DNA of 64,000 nt from Micromonospora sp. C28SCA-DRY-2 (GTDB lineage: Bacteria; Actinomycetota; Actinomycetes; Mycobacteriales; Micromonosporaceae), in the NCBI RefSeq assembly GCF_030519475.1, contig NZ_JAUMKD010000003.1:558001-622000 (forward strand). Reading direction: 5' to 3'. The notes below the pieces were generated by a model. The model was not told the DNA's origin, did no database searches, and was given only the letters and a program-made list of their open reading frames with translations. The first letter of the stretch is position 1, and the number at the start of each line of letters is the position of its first letter. The position numbers and the translations under genes are program-made. Positions 10,277 to 19,312 of this stretch are shown one piece after another.

Positions 10277-13015
10277 TCACAGCCCGAGCTGCCCGGCGAG
10301 TTCTTTGAGTTCGCCGCGGGAGGTGACGCCGAGCTTGGGGTAGGCCTTGTAGAGGTGGTAGCCGACCGTCCGGTGGCTGAGGAAGAGCTGGGCGGCGATG
10401 TCGCGGTTGGACAGGCCCTGCGCGGCGAGCCGGGCGATCTGCAGTTCCTGCGGGGTCAGGCCGGCCACCACGCCGTCGCCGGGCGCCGGATCCTGGTCCT
10501 GGACGCCGGTCGCGGTCAGCTCGCCCCGGGTACGGGCGGCCCACGGCCGCATGCCGAGCCGGTCGAAGACCTCCAGGGCGGCGTGCAACGGCCCGCGCGC
10601 CTCGGCCTTGCGCCGGGCCCGGCGCAGCCACTCGCCGTACAGCAGCGCGGTCCGGGCGTACTCCAGCGGGCGGCCGTCCCGGTCGTGCCGGTCCAGCGCC
10701 GCCGTGTAGTACGCCTCGGCCCGCTCGTCGGTGGCGAGCAGCCCGCGGCAGCGCAGCACGAGCGCGTCGGCCCACGGTTGCCGGACCGACCCGGCCCACC
10801 GGGCGAAACGCGCCAGCGGCTCGGTGGCACGCTCCGGCTCCCCCACCCGGACGGCCGACTCCACCAGGTCGGGAACGGAACGGGTGGCGCAGATGTGATG
10901 CCGCATCGGCTCGCGGTTCAGGCGCTCGAAGCGGGCGAGCGCCGCCTCGGCACGGCCGAGGCCGAGCTCCAGCAACCCGAGCGACCAGTACGCCCACGGC
11001 GCGCCGGGAGCGATGGCCGCCGCGGTGGCTCCCGCCAGTGCCTCCTCGGCGTTGCGCCGGCAGGCCGCCTCCTCCCCCGTGACCGCGTCGAGGTAGGCGA
11101 GCACGCTGCTGAACTGGCTGACCCACTGCTGCTGGCCGGTGTCCCGGGCGAGCCCCAGGGCCTCGGTCGCCGTGGCGAGCGCGTCCCGGTGCCGTCCGGC
11201 GAACACCTCGCCCTCGGCGGCGAAGAACAGCACCGTCGGCAGCCGCCCGGCACCGCCGCGGGCGCGGTGTTCGGCGGCGAGCGCGGTGGCCAGCTCGTAC
11301 GCGTCGGAGTCCTGGCCCAGCGCGAGCGCCGCCCCGCAGAGGATCAGCAGCACCTGGTCGGGGGCCCGGCCGCGCCGCCGCACCGCCGCGAGGGTGTCGC
11401 CCAGCGGCGGCGGCAGCTCGGCGCGGCCCGGGTCGAGGTGGACGAGGTGGCGCCCGACCGGCGCGAGTGGGTCCGCGTCGTCCAGCGGCAGCGCGGCCAG
11501 CCGGTCGAGGGTCTCCGCGAGCTGCCGTTCCCCCAGGTACCAGGAGGTGTGCACGGCCTGGGTGAGCAACCGGGCGGCCTGGCCCGGGTCGGCGTCGCGG
11601 ATCAGCCCGGCGCCGTCGAGCAGCAGCCGGTGGGCGGTGGAGTAGGAGCCCTGCCAGAAGTCCGCGACCGCCCGCACCTGCGCGATCCGCGCCCGCACCA
11701 CCGGGGCGTCGTCGAGCTGCCGGGCCGCGCGCACCCCGAGGGCCCGGGCCCGCTCCAGGTCTCCCGCCTCCAGGGCCGCCTCCGCCGCCAGGGCCTCCCG
11801 GTGCGCCCGGGCAGCCGGCTCGGCGCTCAGCCGGGCGGCGCGTTCGTACGCCGCGGCGGCCGCCACGTGGCCGTTGCGGTCACGGGCCCGGGCGGCGGTG
11901 CGTTCCAACGCGCTGGCCACCTCCTCGTCGGCGCCGGTGGTGGCGGCCGCCAGGTGCCAGGCCCGGCGGTCGGCGTGTTCGGGCGAGTCGAGGGCGGCGG
12001 CGAGCGCGCGGTGGACGGCGAGGCGTTGCGCGAGCGGCGCCCGTTGGTAGACGGCGGCGCGGATCAGCGGATGGCGGAAGCGGATGGTGGTGCCGTCGGC
12101 GTCGCCGCGGAGCACCAGGCCGGCCCGCTCGGCGGGGGCCAGGTCCTCGATCGCCGCTCCCAGCGCGGCGGCGGCCCGCAGGATCACGGCCAGCTCACCG
12201 GTCTCGTCGGCCGCCGCCACCAGGAGCAGGCTCTGGCAGGTCTCGGGCAGGCGGCTGACCTGGCCGTGGAAGGCCAGTTGCAGGCGACCGGTGAGCGGTA
12301 GCGCTCCCGGTGAGAACGCGCTGGCGCCCTCGGCGGCCAGGGCGACCGGCAGCTCCAGCAGGGCCAGCGGGTTGCCGCGGGCCTCGGCGAGCAGGCGGTA
12401 GCGCACGGCGGGGGTGAGCGGGTGCCGGTCGAGCAGGGCCGCGGCCGCCTCCGGGGCCAGCCCGGACAGGCGCAGCTCGGCAAGGCCGGGGGCGGGGAAG
12501 GATCCCTCGCCGTCGCGGGCGGCGAAGATCATGACCACGCCCTCGGCGTGCAGGCGCCGGGCGGCGAACAGGAGAGCCTCCCGGGAGGCCCGGTCGAGCC
12601 ACTGCGCGTCGTCCACGAGGCACAGCAGCCCGGTGTCGTCCGCGTACTCCGTCAGCAGGGAGAGCACCGCCAGCCCGACCAGCATCGGCTCGGAGCCGGC
12701 CGTGGGGCCGAGCCCGAACGCCGCCTCCAGCGCCGCGCGCTGCGGTCCCGGCAGCGCGGCGAGGGACCCGAGCGTCGGGCGCAGCAGCAACTGCAGCCCC
12801 GAGTACGGCAGCTCGGCCTCGAACTCGACCCCCGTACCGCGCAGCAGCCGCATCGCCCCGGCCGCCGCGGCCGCGTGGTCGAGCAGGGCGGTCTTGCCGA
12901 TGCCGGGCTCGCCGCGCAGCACCAGCGACGAGCTGGTGCCCGCCCGGGCCGCCGCCAGCAGGTCGGCGATCGCGTCCTGTTCGGGCTTTCTCCCGTGCAG
13001 CTCCCCCGCGCCCAT
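10277..13015 (-). CDS. LAL-type LuxR regulator with AAA ATPase domain
   Basis: 912 residues from the ATG at 13015 (MGAGELHGRK...). An N-terminal ATPase domain has Walker A GEPGIGKTAL (about residues 35-45) and Walker B LLCLVDDAQWLD (about 130). A long helical TPR-like middle follows, then a C-terminal LuxR/GerE HTH (LTPQELQIARLAAQGLSNRDIAAQ...SHRTVGYHLYK, last 60 residues). This is the large ATP-binding LuxR architecture (MalT-like); such proteins activate promoters on binding an inducer and ATP. It lies between the SWIM gene and the cupin gene on the same strand and likely forms a two-gene unit with the cupin. Confidence 0.9.
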   Translation of the reverse strand: MGAGELHGRKPEQDAIADLLAAARAGTSSSLVLRGEPGIGKTALLDHAAAAAGAMRLLRGTGVEFEAELPYSGLQLLLRPTLGSLAALPGPQRAALEAAFGLGPTAGSEPMLVGLAVLSLLTEYADDTGLLCLVDDAQWLDRASREALLFAARRLHAEGVVMIFAARDGEGSFPAPGLAELRLSGLAPEAAAALLDRHPLTPAVRYRLLAEARGNPLALLELPVALAAEGASAFSPGALPLTGRLQLAFHGQVSRLPETCQSLLLVAAADETGELAVILRAAAALGAAIEDLAPAERAGLVLRGDADGTTIRFRHPLIRAAVYQRAPLAQRLAVHRALAAALDSPEHADRRAWHLAAATTGADEEVASALERTAARARDRNGHVAAAAAYERAARLSAEPAARAHREALAAEAALEAGDLERARALGVRAARQLDDAPVVRARIAQVRAVADFWQGSYSTAHRLLLDGAGLIRDADPGQAARLLTQAVHTSWYLGERQLAETLDRLAALPLDDADPLAPVGRHLVHLDPGRAELPPPLGDTLAAVRRRGRAPDQVLLILCGAALALGQDSDAYELATALAAEHRARGGAGRLPTVLFFAAEGEVFAGRHRDALATATEALGLARDTGQQQWVSQFSSVLAYLDAVTGEEAACRRNAEEALAGATAAAIAPGAPWAYWSLGLLELGLGRAEAALARFERLNREPMRHHICATRSVPDLVESAVRVGEPERATEPLARFARWAGSVRQPWADALVLRCRGLLATDERAEAYYTAALDRHDRDGRPLEYARTALLYGEWLRRARRKAEARGPLHAALEVFDRLGMRPWAARTRGELTATGVQDQDPAPGDGVVAGLTPQELQIARLAAQGLSNRDIAAQLFLSHRTVGYHLYKAYPKLGVTSRGELKELAGQLGL

Positions 13016-13090
13016 GATCCCATCCTGGCATCGCCGCTCGCCGGGCCGGGACGAGGGCGAGCGGGGGCGGCGCATCCCGGTCGGTCGCCG

Positions 13091-14398
13091 TCAGTCCCGG
13101 CGCAGCTCCAGCAGGGCGTCGACCGGGTCGGGGCTGGGGGGACCAGCCGGCCACCAGGCGGCGGAACGCCGCCGGAACGGATACCAGCGCCCGTCGCGGC
13201 CGTAGCGCAGCTGCCCGTCACGCCCCACCGTCCAGCGGTTGCGCCAGACCTTCACCTCGGGCGCGGCACCGTCGCCCGCCCACGCCGCGCGCAGCGCCTC
13301 CGTGGCCCGGGTCGTCACCTCCTTCGGTGGGCTGAACACCGCCTCCAGCGCGTCCAGACCGGCCGCGCCGGCGTACTCCCAGGCCCGGATGGCGCGGGGC
13401 AGCTCGGCCGCCCGCCCACTGGCCTCGCCGAGCCGCTTCGCCGCCCGGGACCGGGGCCGGCGGCTCGCCAGGCGCACCGCGTCCGGCCAGGGATCCTGCG
13501 CAGCGGGGAGTTCCTGGGCGCGGGACGCGGTCAACAGCTCTCGGGCCCGCAGTGCGGCGTCGGCGGCCAGCATCCCCAGCGCCTCCGCGTCGACGCCGGC
13601 CGCCTGGTGTGCGGCGAGCAGCGGGGCGAGCGCCATCGGCTCGGCGGGCACCGGCCCGGGCGGTTCCGGCAGCGGTGCCGGCACGGCCGCGTACGCCTCG
13701 TCGGCCGGCGTGCCCGCGCGCTCATCCCCGGCCCCGGCGTCGACCGGGCGGCGGGCGTTGCGCCGGCGCAGCTCCTCGATCAGCTCCGGTTCGGCCCGCC
13801 CGCGCATCAGCAGCAGTACGAAGGGGTCCCGGTCGAGCAGCCAGGACGCCTGGTACGACAGCGCGGCGGCGTGCCGGCAGGGGTGGTCCCAGGACGGGCA
13901 GTCGCACAGCGGTTCCAGGTCACCGTAGCCGGGCAGCAGCCGCACCCCGGCGTCGTCGGCCGTGTCGATCAGGTCGTGCGGCATCTCCCGGTCGAGCAGG
14001 GCGGCGATGTGTCCCGCCTTCGCGGCGACCCTGTCCAGCAGGCGGTCCCACGCGCCGTCGGTGAGGGTGCCGATGCGCACCACCGTGCGGTGTGGCGTGT
14101 ACTGGTCGCCGTCGTGGACCGGGGCGGAGATCCGGCCGGGGCTCACCGTGATCGGCCCCACCTGCCCGGCGAAGGCGTACCGGCGGCCCCGCTGGAGTTG
14201 CTCGGGGTCGAGCGCGCTGCGCTCCATCGCCTCGATCCAGGCGTTGCCCCACCAGGTGTCGGCGAACTTCCGGCCGATCCGCCGGCCCGGCCCGAACGCC
14301 GTGAAGGTGCGGGCGCGGTGGTCGTCCTCGGCCGCGTCGGCGTCGTCGTCCAGCTCGCCGTCGTCCAGCTCGTCGTCGTATTCGAAGTCGACGTCCAC
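13091..14398 (-). CDS. SWIM zinc-finger protein, SNF2 partner
   Basis: 435 residues. Near residue 155 is CDCPSWDHPCRH, a SWIM zinc-finger (CxC...CxH) expected to bind nucleic acid or protein. The N-terminus is acidic (a D/E stretch around residues 2-25) and the protein ends in a basic, Trp-rich tail. It starts 9 bases after the SNF2 helicase stop, so the two are translated as a pair. SWIM proteins beside SNF2 ATPases are a recurring actinobacterial arrangement thought to act on chromatin or DNA repair; no bacterial pair is well characterised to my knowledge. Confidence 0.85.
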   Translation of the reverse strand: MDVDFEYDDELDDGELDDDADAAEDDHRARTFTAFGPGRRIGRKFADTWWGNAWIEAMERSALDPEQLQRGRRYAFAGQVGPITVSPGRISAPVHDGDQYTPHRTVVRIGTLTDGAWDRLLDRVAAKAGHIAALLDREMPHDLIDTADDAGVRLLPGYGDLEPLCDCPSWDHPCRHAAALSYQASWLLDRDPFVLLLMRGRAEPELIEELRRRNARRPVDAGAGDERAGTPADEAYAAVPAPLPEPPGPVPAEPMALAPLLAAHQAAGVDAEALGMLAADAALRARELLTASRAQELPAAQDPWPDAVRLASRRPRSRAAKRLGEASGRAAELPRAIRAWEYAGAAGLDALEAVFSPPKEVTTRATEALRAAWAGDGAAPEVKVWRNRWTVGRDGQLRYGRDGRWYPFRRRSAAWWPAGPPSPDPVDALLELRRD

Positions 14399-14407
14399 GT
14401 CCCGCTC

Positions 14408-17197
14408 CTATCGCTCGTCGCGCAGCTGTACGAGCCTGAGCAGCTCGGCGTCGGAGAGTTCGGTCAGGGCGCTCTCGCCGCCGGTGAGCACCGCGTCGGC
14501 CAGCCCTCGCTTGGATTCCAGCAGGGCGGCGATGCGTTCCTCCAGGGTGCCCTGGGCGATGAGCCGGTGCACCTGCACCGGCCGGGTCTGCCCGATCCGG
14601 TACGCGCGGTCGGTGGCCTGCTCCTCCACCGCCGGGTTCCACCACCGGTCGTAGTGGATGACGTGGTCCGCGCGGGTCAGGTTCAGGCCGGTGCCCGCCG
14701 CCTTGAGCGAGAGCAGGAACACCGGCACCTCGCCGGCCTGGAACCGGCGCACCATCTCCTCCCGCTGCGGCACCGGCGTGCCGCCGTGCAGCAGTTGCGC
14801 CGGTACGCCGCGCGCGGTGAGGTGCCGGTGCAGCAGCCGGCCCATCTGGACGTACTGGGTGAAGACCAGCGCGGCGCCGTCCTCGGCGAGGATCGTCTCC
14901 AGCAGGTCGTCGAGGAGTTGCAGCTTCTCCGACCGGCCGGCGAGCGGGCCGTGCGGCTCCTTCCGGTAGTGCGCCGGGTGGTTGCACACCTGCTTGAGGC
15001 CGACCAGCAGCTTGAGCACCAGGCCGCGGCGGGCGATGGCCGTGCTGCTGGCCCGGATCTCGGCCATGACCTCGGCGACCACCGCCCGGTACAGGGTGGC
15101 CTGCTCGCCGGTGAGGGAGACCAGGTGGTCGGTGACCGTCTTCGGCGGCAGTTCCGGGGCGACGCCCGGGTCGGCCTTGCGCCGCCGCAGCAGGAACGGG
15201 CGGGCCAGCCGGAACAGCCGCGCAACGGCCGCGGCGTCCCGGTCCACCTCGATCGGGCGGGCCCATCGGGCGCGGAAGGCGCCGATGTCGCCGAGCAGGC
15301 CGGGGGTGGTCCAGTCGAGGATGGCCCACAGCTCGGAGAGGTTGTTCTCCACGGGAGTGCCGGTGAGCGCGACCCGCGCGCGGGCGGGGATCCGGCGGAG
15401 CGCCTTCGCGGTGTCGCTCAGCCGGTTCTTCACGTACTGCGCCTCGTCGGCGACCACCAGGCCCCACCGCGGCCCGGCGAGCAGGTTGGCGTCGAGCCGC
15501 GCGGTGCCGTAGCTGGTGAGCACGACACCGTCGGTCGCCGGGTCCAGCGTGCGCGCGGTGCCGTGGAAGCGGTGGACCGGCACGCCCGGGGCGAACCGGT
15601 GGATCTCGCGTTCCCAGTTGCCGAGCACCGAGGCGGGGCAGACCACGAGGGTCGGCCCGGCGGTCGCCGGATCGGCCTGGCGACGCAGGTGCAGGGCGAT
15701 GACCGTGACGGTCTTGCCGAGGCCCATGTCGTCGGCGAGGCAGCCGCCGAAGCCGAGCGAGGTCATCCGCTCCAGCCACCGCAGCCCGCGCAGCTGGTAA
15801 TCGCGCAGGGCGCCGTGCAGGCCGGCCGGCGGCCCCAGCGGTTCGCGCCCGCCGGCGGGCTCGGCGATCCGCTCGCACAGTGCGCCCAGCCAACCCTCGG
15901 CCACCACCTCGACCCGCTCGCCCTCGACCACCGTGCTGCCGATCAGGGTCGCGGCCAGCGCGTCGTACGCCGCCAGCGGCGGCAGCTGCCGGTCGCGGGC
16001 CTTGCCGGCCAGCTCCGGCCCGACCGCGATCCACCGGTCCCGCAGCCGGACGATCGGCGCCGACTTGGCGACCAGGTCCATCTCCGCCTCGGTGAGCAGC
16101 TCGCCGGCCAGGGTGAGCTGCCAGCTGAGCGGCACCGGCGGGGCGCCGCGCAGGTGCGCCGCCACCTCGGCGGGCGGCCCGGGCGGGGCGCTGACGAGCA
16201 CCCGGGCGTACAGGTCGCGGGAGAGCCGCGGCGGCCACTGGAGGTCGATGCCGGCAGCGGCGAGCCGCGCCTCGGCGCCGCCCAGCAGGTCGACGAGGTC
16301 CTCGTCGAGCAGTTCCAGCGCGACCGGCGCGGCGTCGTCGAGCAGCCGTCCCAGCGGCGGCCACACCGCGGCGGCCCGCCGGACGGCGAGCATCGCCTCG
16401 AAGGTGGCCCGCTCGCCGAGGCCGTGCTCGTCGCCCTCCCACAGCGCCGCCGCGTCGCTGACCAGGGTGGGGTCGGCGAGGCTGCGCAGCCGCACCACGG
16501 CCGTGAGTGCGGGGGTGTCGCCGTGCTCCTGGAGCTCCAGCCGCAACGCCACCCGGAGGCCGGTGTCCACGCCCTCGGAGACCTCTCGCGCCCAGTCCCG
16601 CAGGTCGTCGCTGGGCTCGGGGTTCGCGCTGGTGAAACGCGGGTCACCGGTCAGCCAGGGCGCCGCCGGGGTGCGCGGCAGGGTGTCGGCGACGGCGTCG
16701 AGGAACGCCCGGACCAGCCCTTCCGGGTCGGGCAACACGAGCCGCTCGGCGGCGGGATCGAGCGGCACCGCACGGGCCTCGGGCGGCATCGCCGCCGCCA
16801 GGGCCCGGATCCGCGCCACGTCCGCCACGTCGAACGGGCCGGCCCGCCAGGCGTCGTAGCCGGCCGGGGAGACCCCGGGCAGCAGCCGCCCTCGGGCGGC
16901 GAGGTGCAGCCCGGTCACCGCCACCGCCGACCAGAATGCGGTGGCGGGCGTCAGTGCCTCCGCGTCCCGGAGCGCGGCGAGATGCCGGACCGCGGCACCG
17001 ACCGGGACGGTGCGCACCGGAACCGTCCGGGTGACGACGGGACCCGGTCCGGGCAGGGCGAGGGGCAGTTCGCCGCCCTCCCCCAGCCCGTCGAACTCCG
17101 CCGACAGCCCCGCGCCGGTCGGATCGTAGAAGCTGACCACACCGATCCGGGGCGGATCCCCCGGCTCGAAGACGACCGCGAGCCGTCCGGATCGCAC
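14408..17197 (-). CDS. SNF2/Rad54-family DEAD-like helicase (HepA type)
   Basis: 929 residues from the GTG at 17197, chosen over upstream codons because GGGGAGGTGCG precedes it directly. Residues about 1-440 are the SNF2-associated N-terminal domain. The helicase core shows motif I DDMGLGKTVTV, motif II VADEAQYVKN, motif III-like ALTGTPVENN and motif VI TDRAYRIGQTRPVQVHRL, ending in a GTLEERI segment. These ATPases translocate on double-stranded DNA or clear stalled polymerase. A 6-bp inverted repeat lies about 50 bases upstream. The gene is divergent from the DGPF/ECF42 operon and is followed at 9 bases by the SWIM gene. Confidence 0.92.
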   Translation of the reverse strand: MRSGRLAVVFEPGDPPRIGVVSFYDPTGAGLSAEFDGLGEGGELPLALPGPGPVVTRTVPVRTVPVGAAVRHLAALRDAEALTPATAFWSAVAVTGLHLAARGRLLPGVSPAGYDAWRAGPFDVADVARIRALAAAMPPEARAVPLDPAAERLVLPDPEGLVRAFLDAVADTLPRTPAAPWLTGDPRFTSANPEPSDDLRDWAREVSEGVDTGLRVALRLELQEHGDTPALTAVVRLRSLADPTLVSDAAALWEGDEHGLGERATFEAMLAVRRAAAVWPPLGRLLDDAAPVALELLDEDLVDLLGGAEARLAAAGIDLQWPPRLSRDLYARVLVSAPPGPPAEVAAHLRGAPPVPLSWQLTLAGELLTEAEMDLVAKSAPIVRLRDRWIAVGPELAGKARDRQLPPLAAYDALAATLIGSTVVEGERVEVVAEGWLGALCERIAEPAGGREPLGPPAGLHGALRDYQLRGLRWLERMTSLGFGGCLADDMGLGKTVTVIALHLRRQADPATAGPTLVVCPASVLGNWEREIHRFAPGVPVHRFHGTARTLDPATDGVVLTSYGTARLDANLLAGPRWGLVVADEAQYVKNRLSDTAKALRRIPARARVALTGTPVENNLSELWAILDWTTPGLLGDIGAFRARWARPIEVDRDAAAVARLFRLARPFLLRRRKADPGVAPELPPKTVTDHLVSLTGEQATLYRAVVAEVMAEIRASSTAIARRGLVLKLLVGLKQVCNHPAHYRKEPHGPLAGRSEKLQLLDDLLETILAEDGAALVFTQYVQMGRLLHRHLTARGVPAQLLHGGTPVPQREEMVRRFQAGEVPVFLLSLKAAGTGLNLTRADHVIHYDRWWNPAVEEQATDRAYRIGQTRPVQVHRLIAQGTLEERIAALLESKRGLADAVLTGGESALTELSDAELLRLVQLRDER

Positions 17198-17245
17198 CGC
17201 ACCTCCCCACGCGGGTGGGCCGTCAAGGTCCACCCGGCCAATTTG

Positions 17246-17260
17246 CCGTACAGCGTACGG
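17246..17260. promoter_or_regulatory. Inverted repeat in the SNF2/DGPF divergent region
   Basis: CCGTAC-AGC-GTACGG, perfect 6-bp arms, in a locally AT-rich stretch 49 bases upstream of the SNF2 start. The adjoining GTACATCATACG continues the GTAC theme, so a TetR-type operator is possible. No regulator gene is adjacent. Confidence 0.3.
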
Positions 17261-17335
17261 TACATCATACGACAAAGCCCGGCCGGTACGCCTGTCGCCG
17301 AGGGGGCGGCCGGAGCGAAAAAGTTCTGCCGGCCA

Positions 17336-17362
17336 TGTCGAGAACGGGCGGCGGGCTCCGTC
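17336..17362 (+). promoter_or_regulatory. ECF42-type sigma promoter (TGTCGA-N17-CGTC)
   Basis: TGTCGA at 17336-17341 is followed after exactly 17 bases by CGTC at 17359-17362, about 50 bases upstream of the DGPF start codon. The published ECF42 target promoter has TGTCGA at -35 and CGA/TC at -10. Because the operon encodes an ECF42 factor, this is very probably an autoregulated promoter. Confidence 0.75.
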
Positions 17363-17412
17363 CCCGGAGTGAACGTGACCAGAATGGGTCACCCGCATCG
17401 AGGAGAACCACC

Positions 17413-17820
17413 ATGGCCAAGTACCTGCTGCTCAAGCACTACCGGGGCGCTCCGGCCGCGGTCAACGACGTGCCGATGGCCCAGTGGACGCCGGAGGAGA
17501 TCTCGGCGCACGTGCGGTACATGAACGAGTTCGCGGCCCGGCTCGAGGAGACCGGCGAGTTCGTCGACGGCCAGGCGCTCGCCCCCGAGGGGACGTTCGT
17601 CCGGTACGACGGTGAGGGGCGGCCGCCGGTCACCGACGGCCCGTTCGCCGAGACCAAGGACCTCATCGCCGGCTGGATGGTGATCGACGTGGACAGCTAC
17701 GAGCGCGCCGTCGAGCTGGCCGGGGAGTTGTCGGCCGCCCCGGGGGCGGGCGGGAAGCCGATCCACGAGTGGCTCGAGCTGCGCCCGTTCCTGACCGAGC
17801 CGCCCACCATCACGGAGTGA
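17413..17820 (+). CDS. DGPF (YCII-related) domain protein
   Basis: 135 residues, ATG at 17413 preceded by GAGGAGAACC. It is a single YCII/DGPF domain with the signature TDGPFAETKDLIAGWMVIDVDSYERAVELA. Such ferredoxin-like proteins are the constant genetic partners of ECF42 sigma factors; their enzymatic or sensory role is not established. The sigma gene starts 4 bases after its stop. Confidence 0.88.
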   Translation: MAKYLLLKHYRGAPAAVNDVPMAQWTPEEISAHVRYMNEFAARLEETGEFVDGQALAPEGTFVRYDGEGRPPVTDGPFAETKDLIAGWMVIDVDSYERAVELAGELSAAPGAGGKPIHEWLELRPFLTEPPTITE

Positions 17821-17824
17821 CCTG

Positions 17825-18970
17825 ATGGACGAGGCCCTGCTCCGGAGCCTCACGCCGGGCGTGCTCGCCGTCCTCGTCCGCCGCGGAGCCGACTTCGCGG
17901 CGGCCGAGGACGCCGTGCAGGACGCTCTGGTGGAGGCGATCCGCGTCTGGCCGGCCGACCCGCCGCGCGACCCGAAGGGCTGGCTGGTCACGGTGGCCTG
18001 GCGCCGGTTCCTCGACGCGACCCGGGCCGACGCCGCCCGCCGCCGGCGGGAGGACCTCGTCGACGAGGAGCCGCCACCCGGGCCGGTGCCCGCGGTCGAC
18101 GACACGCTCCAGCTCTACTTCCTGTGCGCCCACCCGTCGCTGACGCCGTCGTCCGCGGTCGCGCTCACGCTGCGCGCCGTCGGCGGGCTGACCACCCGCC
18201 AGATCGCCCAGGCCTACCTGGTACCCGAGGCGACCATGGCGCAGCGCATCAGCCGGGCCAAGCGCACCGTCTCCGGCGTGCGCTTCGACCAGCCCGGCGA
18301 CGTCGCCACCGTGCTGCGCGTGCTCTACCTGGTCTTCAACGAGGGCTACTCGGGCGACGTCGACCTGGCCGCCGAGGCCATCCGGCTCACCCGGCAGCTC
18401 GCGGCCGCGATCGACCACCCCGAGGTGGCGGGGCTGCTCGCGCTCATGCTGCTGCACCACGCCCGCCGCGCGGCCCGGACCGCTCCGGACGGCGCCCTGG
18501 TACCGCTGGCCGAGCAGGACCGCGGCCGGTGGGACACCACGTTGATCGCCGAGGGCATCGAGATCCTGCAGGCGGCCCTCGCCCGTGACCGGCTGGGCGA
18601 GTTCCAGGCCCAGGCCGCCATCGCGGCACTGCACGCCGACGCGCCCACCGCCGGCGAGACCGACTGGGTGCAGATCGTCGAGTGGTACGACGAACTCGCC
18701 CGCCTGACCGACAGCCCGGTCGTGCGGCTCAACCGCGCGGTGGCCGTCGGCGAGGCCGACGGACCGCGCGCCGGCCTGGCGGCGCTCGCCGGGCTGGACG
18801 ACTCCCTGCCCCGCTACGCCGCGGTGGCGGCGTACCTGCACGAACGCGACGGCGACCTGGCGACGGCCGCCCGGCTCTACGCGGAGGCCGCCCGGATGGC
18901 CCCCAACCTCGCCGAGCGGGACCACCTGACCCGGCAGGCCGCCCGGCTCAACGCCCGCCGGGGTCGCTGA
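17825..18970 (+). CDS. ECF42 RNA polymerase sigma factor with C-terminal helical domain
   Basis: 381 residues, much longer than the usual 180-200 for ECF factors. Region sigma2 lies around residues 10-75 (GADFAAAEDAVQDALVEAIRVWP) and sigma4 around 105-160 (LTTRQIAQAYLVPEATMAQRISRAK). The remaining 200 residues carry the DUF6596/TPR-like extension (FNEGYSG, LNRAVAVGEADGP, PRYAAVAAYLHERDGD) that replaces an anti-sigma factor in ECF42. With the DGPF protein 4 bases upstream and the matching promoter, it forms a self-contained regulatory unit whose inducing signal is unknown. Confidence 0.92.
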   Translation: MDEALLRSLTPGVLAVLVRRGADFAAAEDAVQDALVEAIRVWPADPPRDPKGWLVTVAWRRFLDATRADAARRRREDLVDEEPPPGPVPAVDDTLQLYFLCAHPSLTPSSAVALTLRAVGGLTTRQIAQAYLVPEATMAQRISRAKRTVSGVRFDQPGDVATVLRVLYLVFNEGYSGDVDLAAEAIRLTRQLAAAIDHPEVAGLLALMLLHHARRAARTAPDGALVPLAEQDRGRWDTTLIAEGIEILQAALARDRLGEFQAQAAIAALHADAPTAGETDWVQIVEWYDELARLTDSPVVRLNRAVAVGEADGPRAGLAALAGLDDSLPRYAAVAAYLHERDGDLATAARLYAEAARMAPNLAERDHLTRQAARLNARRGR

Positions 18971-18982
18971 CGCCCGGCGGCC

Positions 18983-19200
18983 TCAGCCCACCGACACCTT
19001 TCCGAGCGGGCGCCGCAGCGGCAGCAGCGCCACCAGCATCAGCAGCCCGGCCAGCGGCAGCGGATCCAGGTTCACCGGCGGCAGCACCGCGACGAGCAGC
19101 ACCACCGGGCTCCACCACGGCAGCCGGCCCGCTGACCGTCCGGGCGGCCGAGAAGGTAGCGCGCCGGTCCGGTCGTCGGACCTGCCGAGGCCCGGCGACG
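18983..19200 (-). pseudogene. Start-less remnant of a membrane protein (C-terminal end)
   Basis: On the minus strand a frame ending in TGA at 18985-18983 encodes two hydrophobic stretches separated by a short PPVNLDPLP turn, then a basic end (RRPLGKVSVG). This looks like the last two membrane helices of an integral membrane protein. The frame has no ATG or GTG upstream of the hydrophobic part and runs into a polar, non-membrane stretch, so it is most likely a decayed 3' fragment. The rest of the 18971-19312 gap holds nothing else I recognise. Confidence 0.3.
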
Positions 19201-19312
19201 GGGGACGCGAGGAGGCAGCGCCGCACCGGCGGGCCGCTCAGCGCTGGCGGTTCACCCGATGCCGCGGGTGCCGTCCTGTTCGTACCATCGCTGGTAGCCC
19301 GGGGAGGTGGTC

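Noticed and set aside
17198..17398. Longer SNF2 start at 17398
   Set aside because: The extension would cross the divergent ECF42 promoter and has no ribosome site, whereas the GTG at 17197 follows GGGGAGG.
12422..17524. Rightward 1700-codon open frame opposite the LAL, SWIM and SNF2 genes
   Set aside because: It is antisense to three genes with clear domains, is dominated by Arg, Gly, Gln and Val, and has no recognisable motif; long shadow frames are expected at this GC content.
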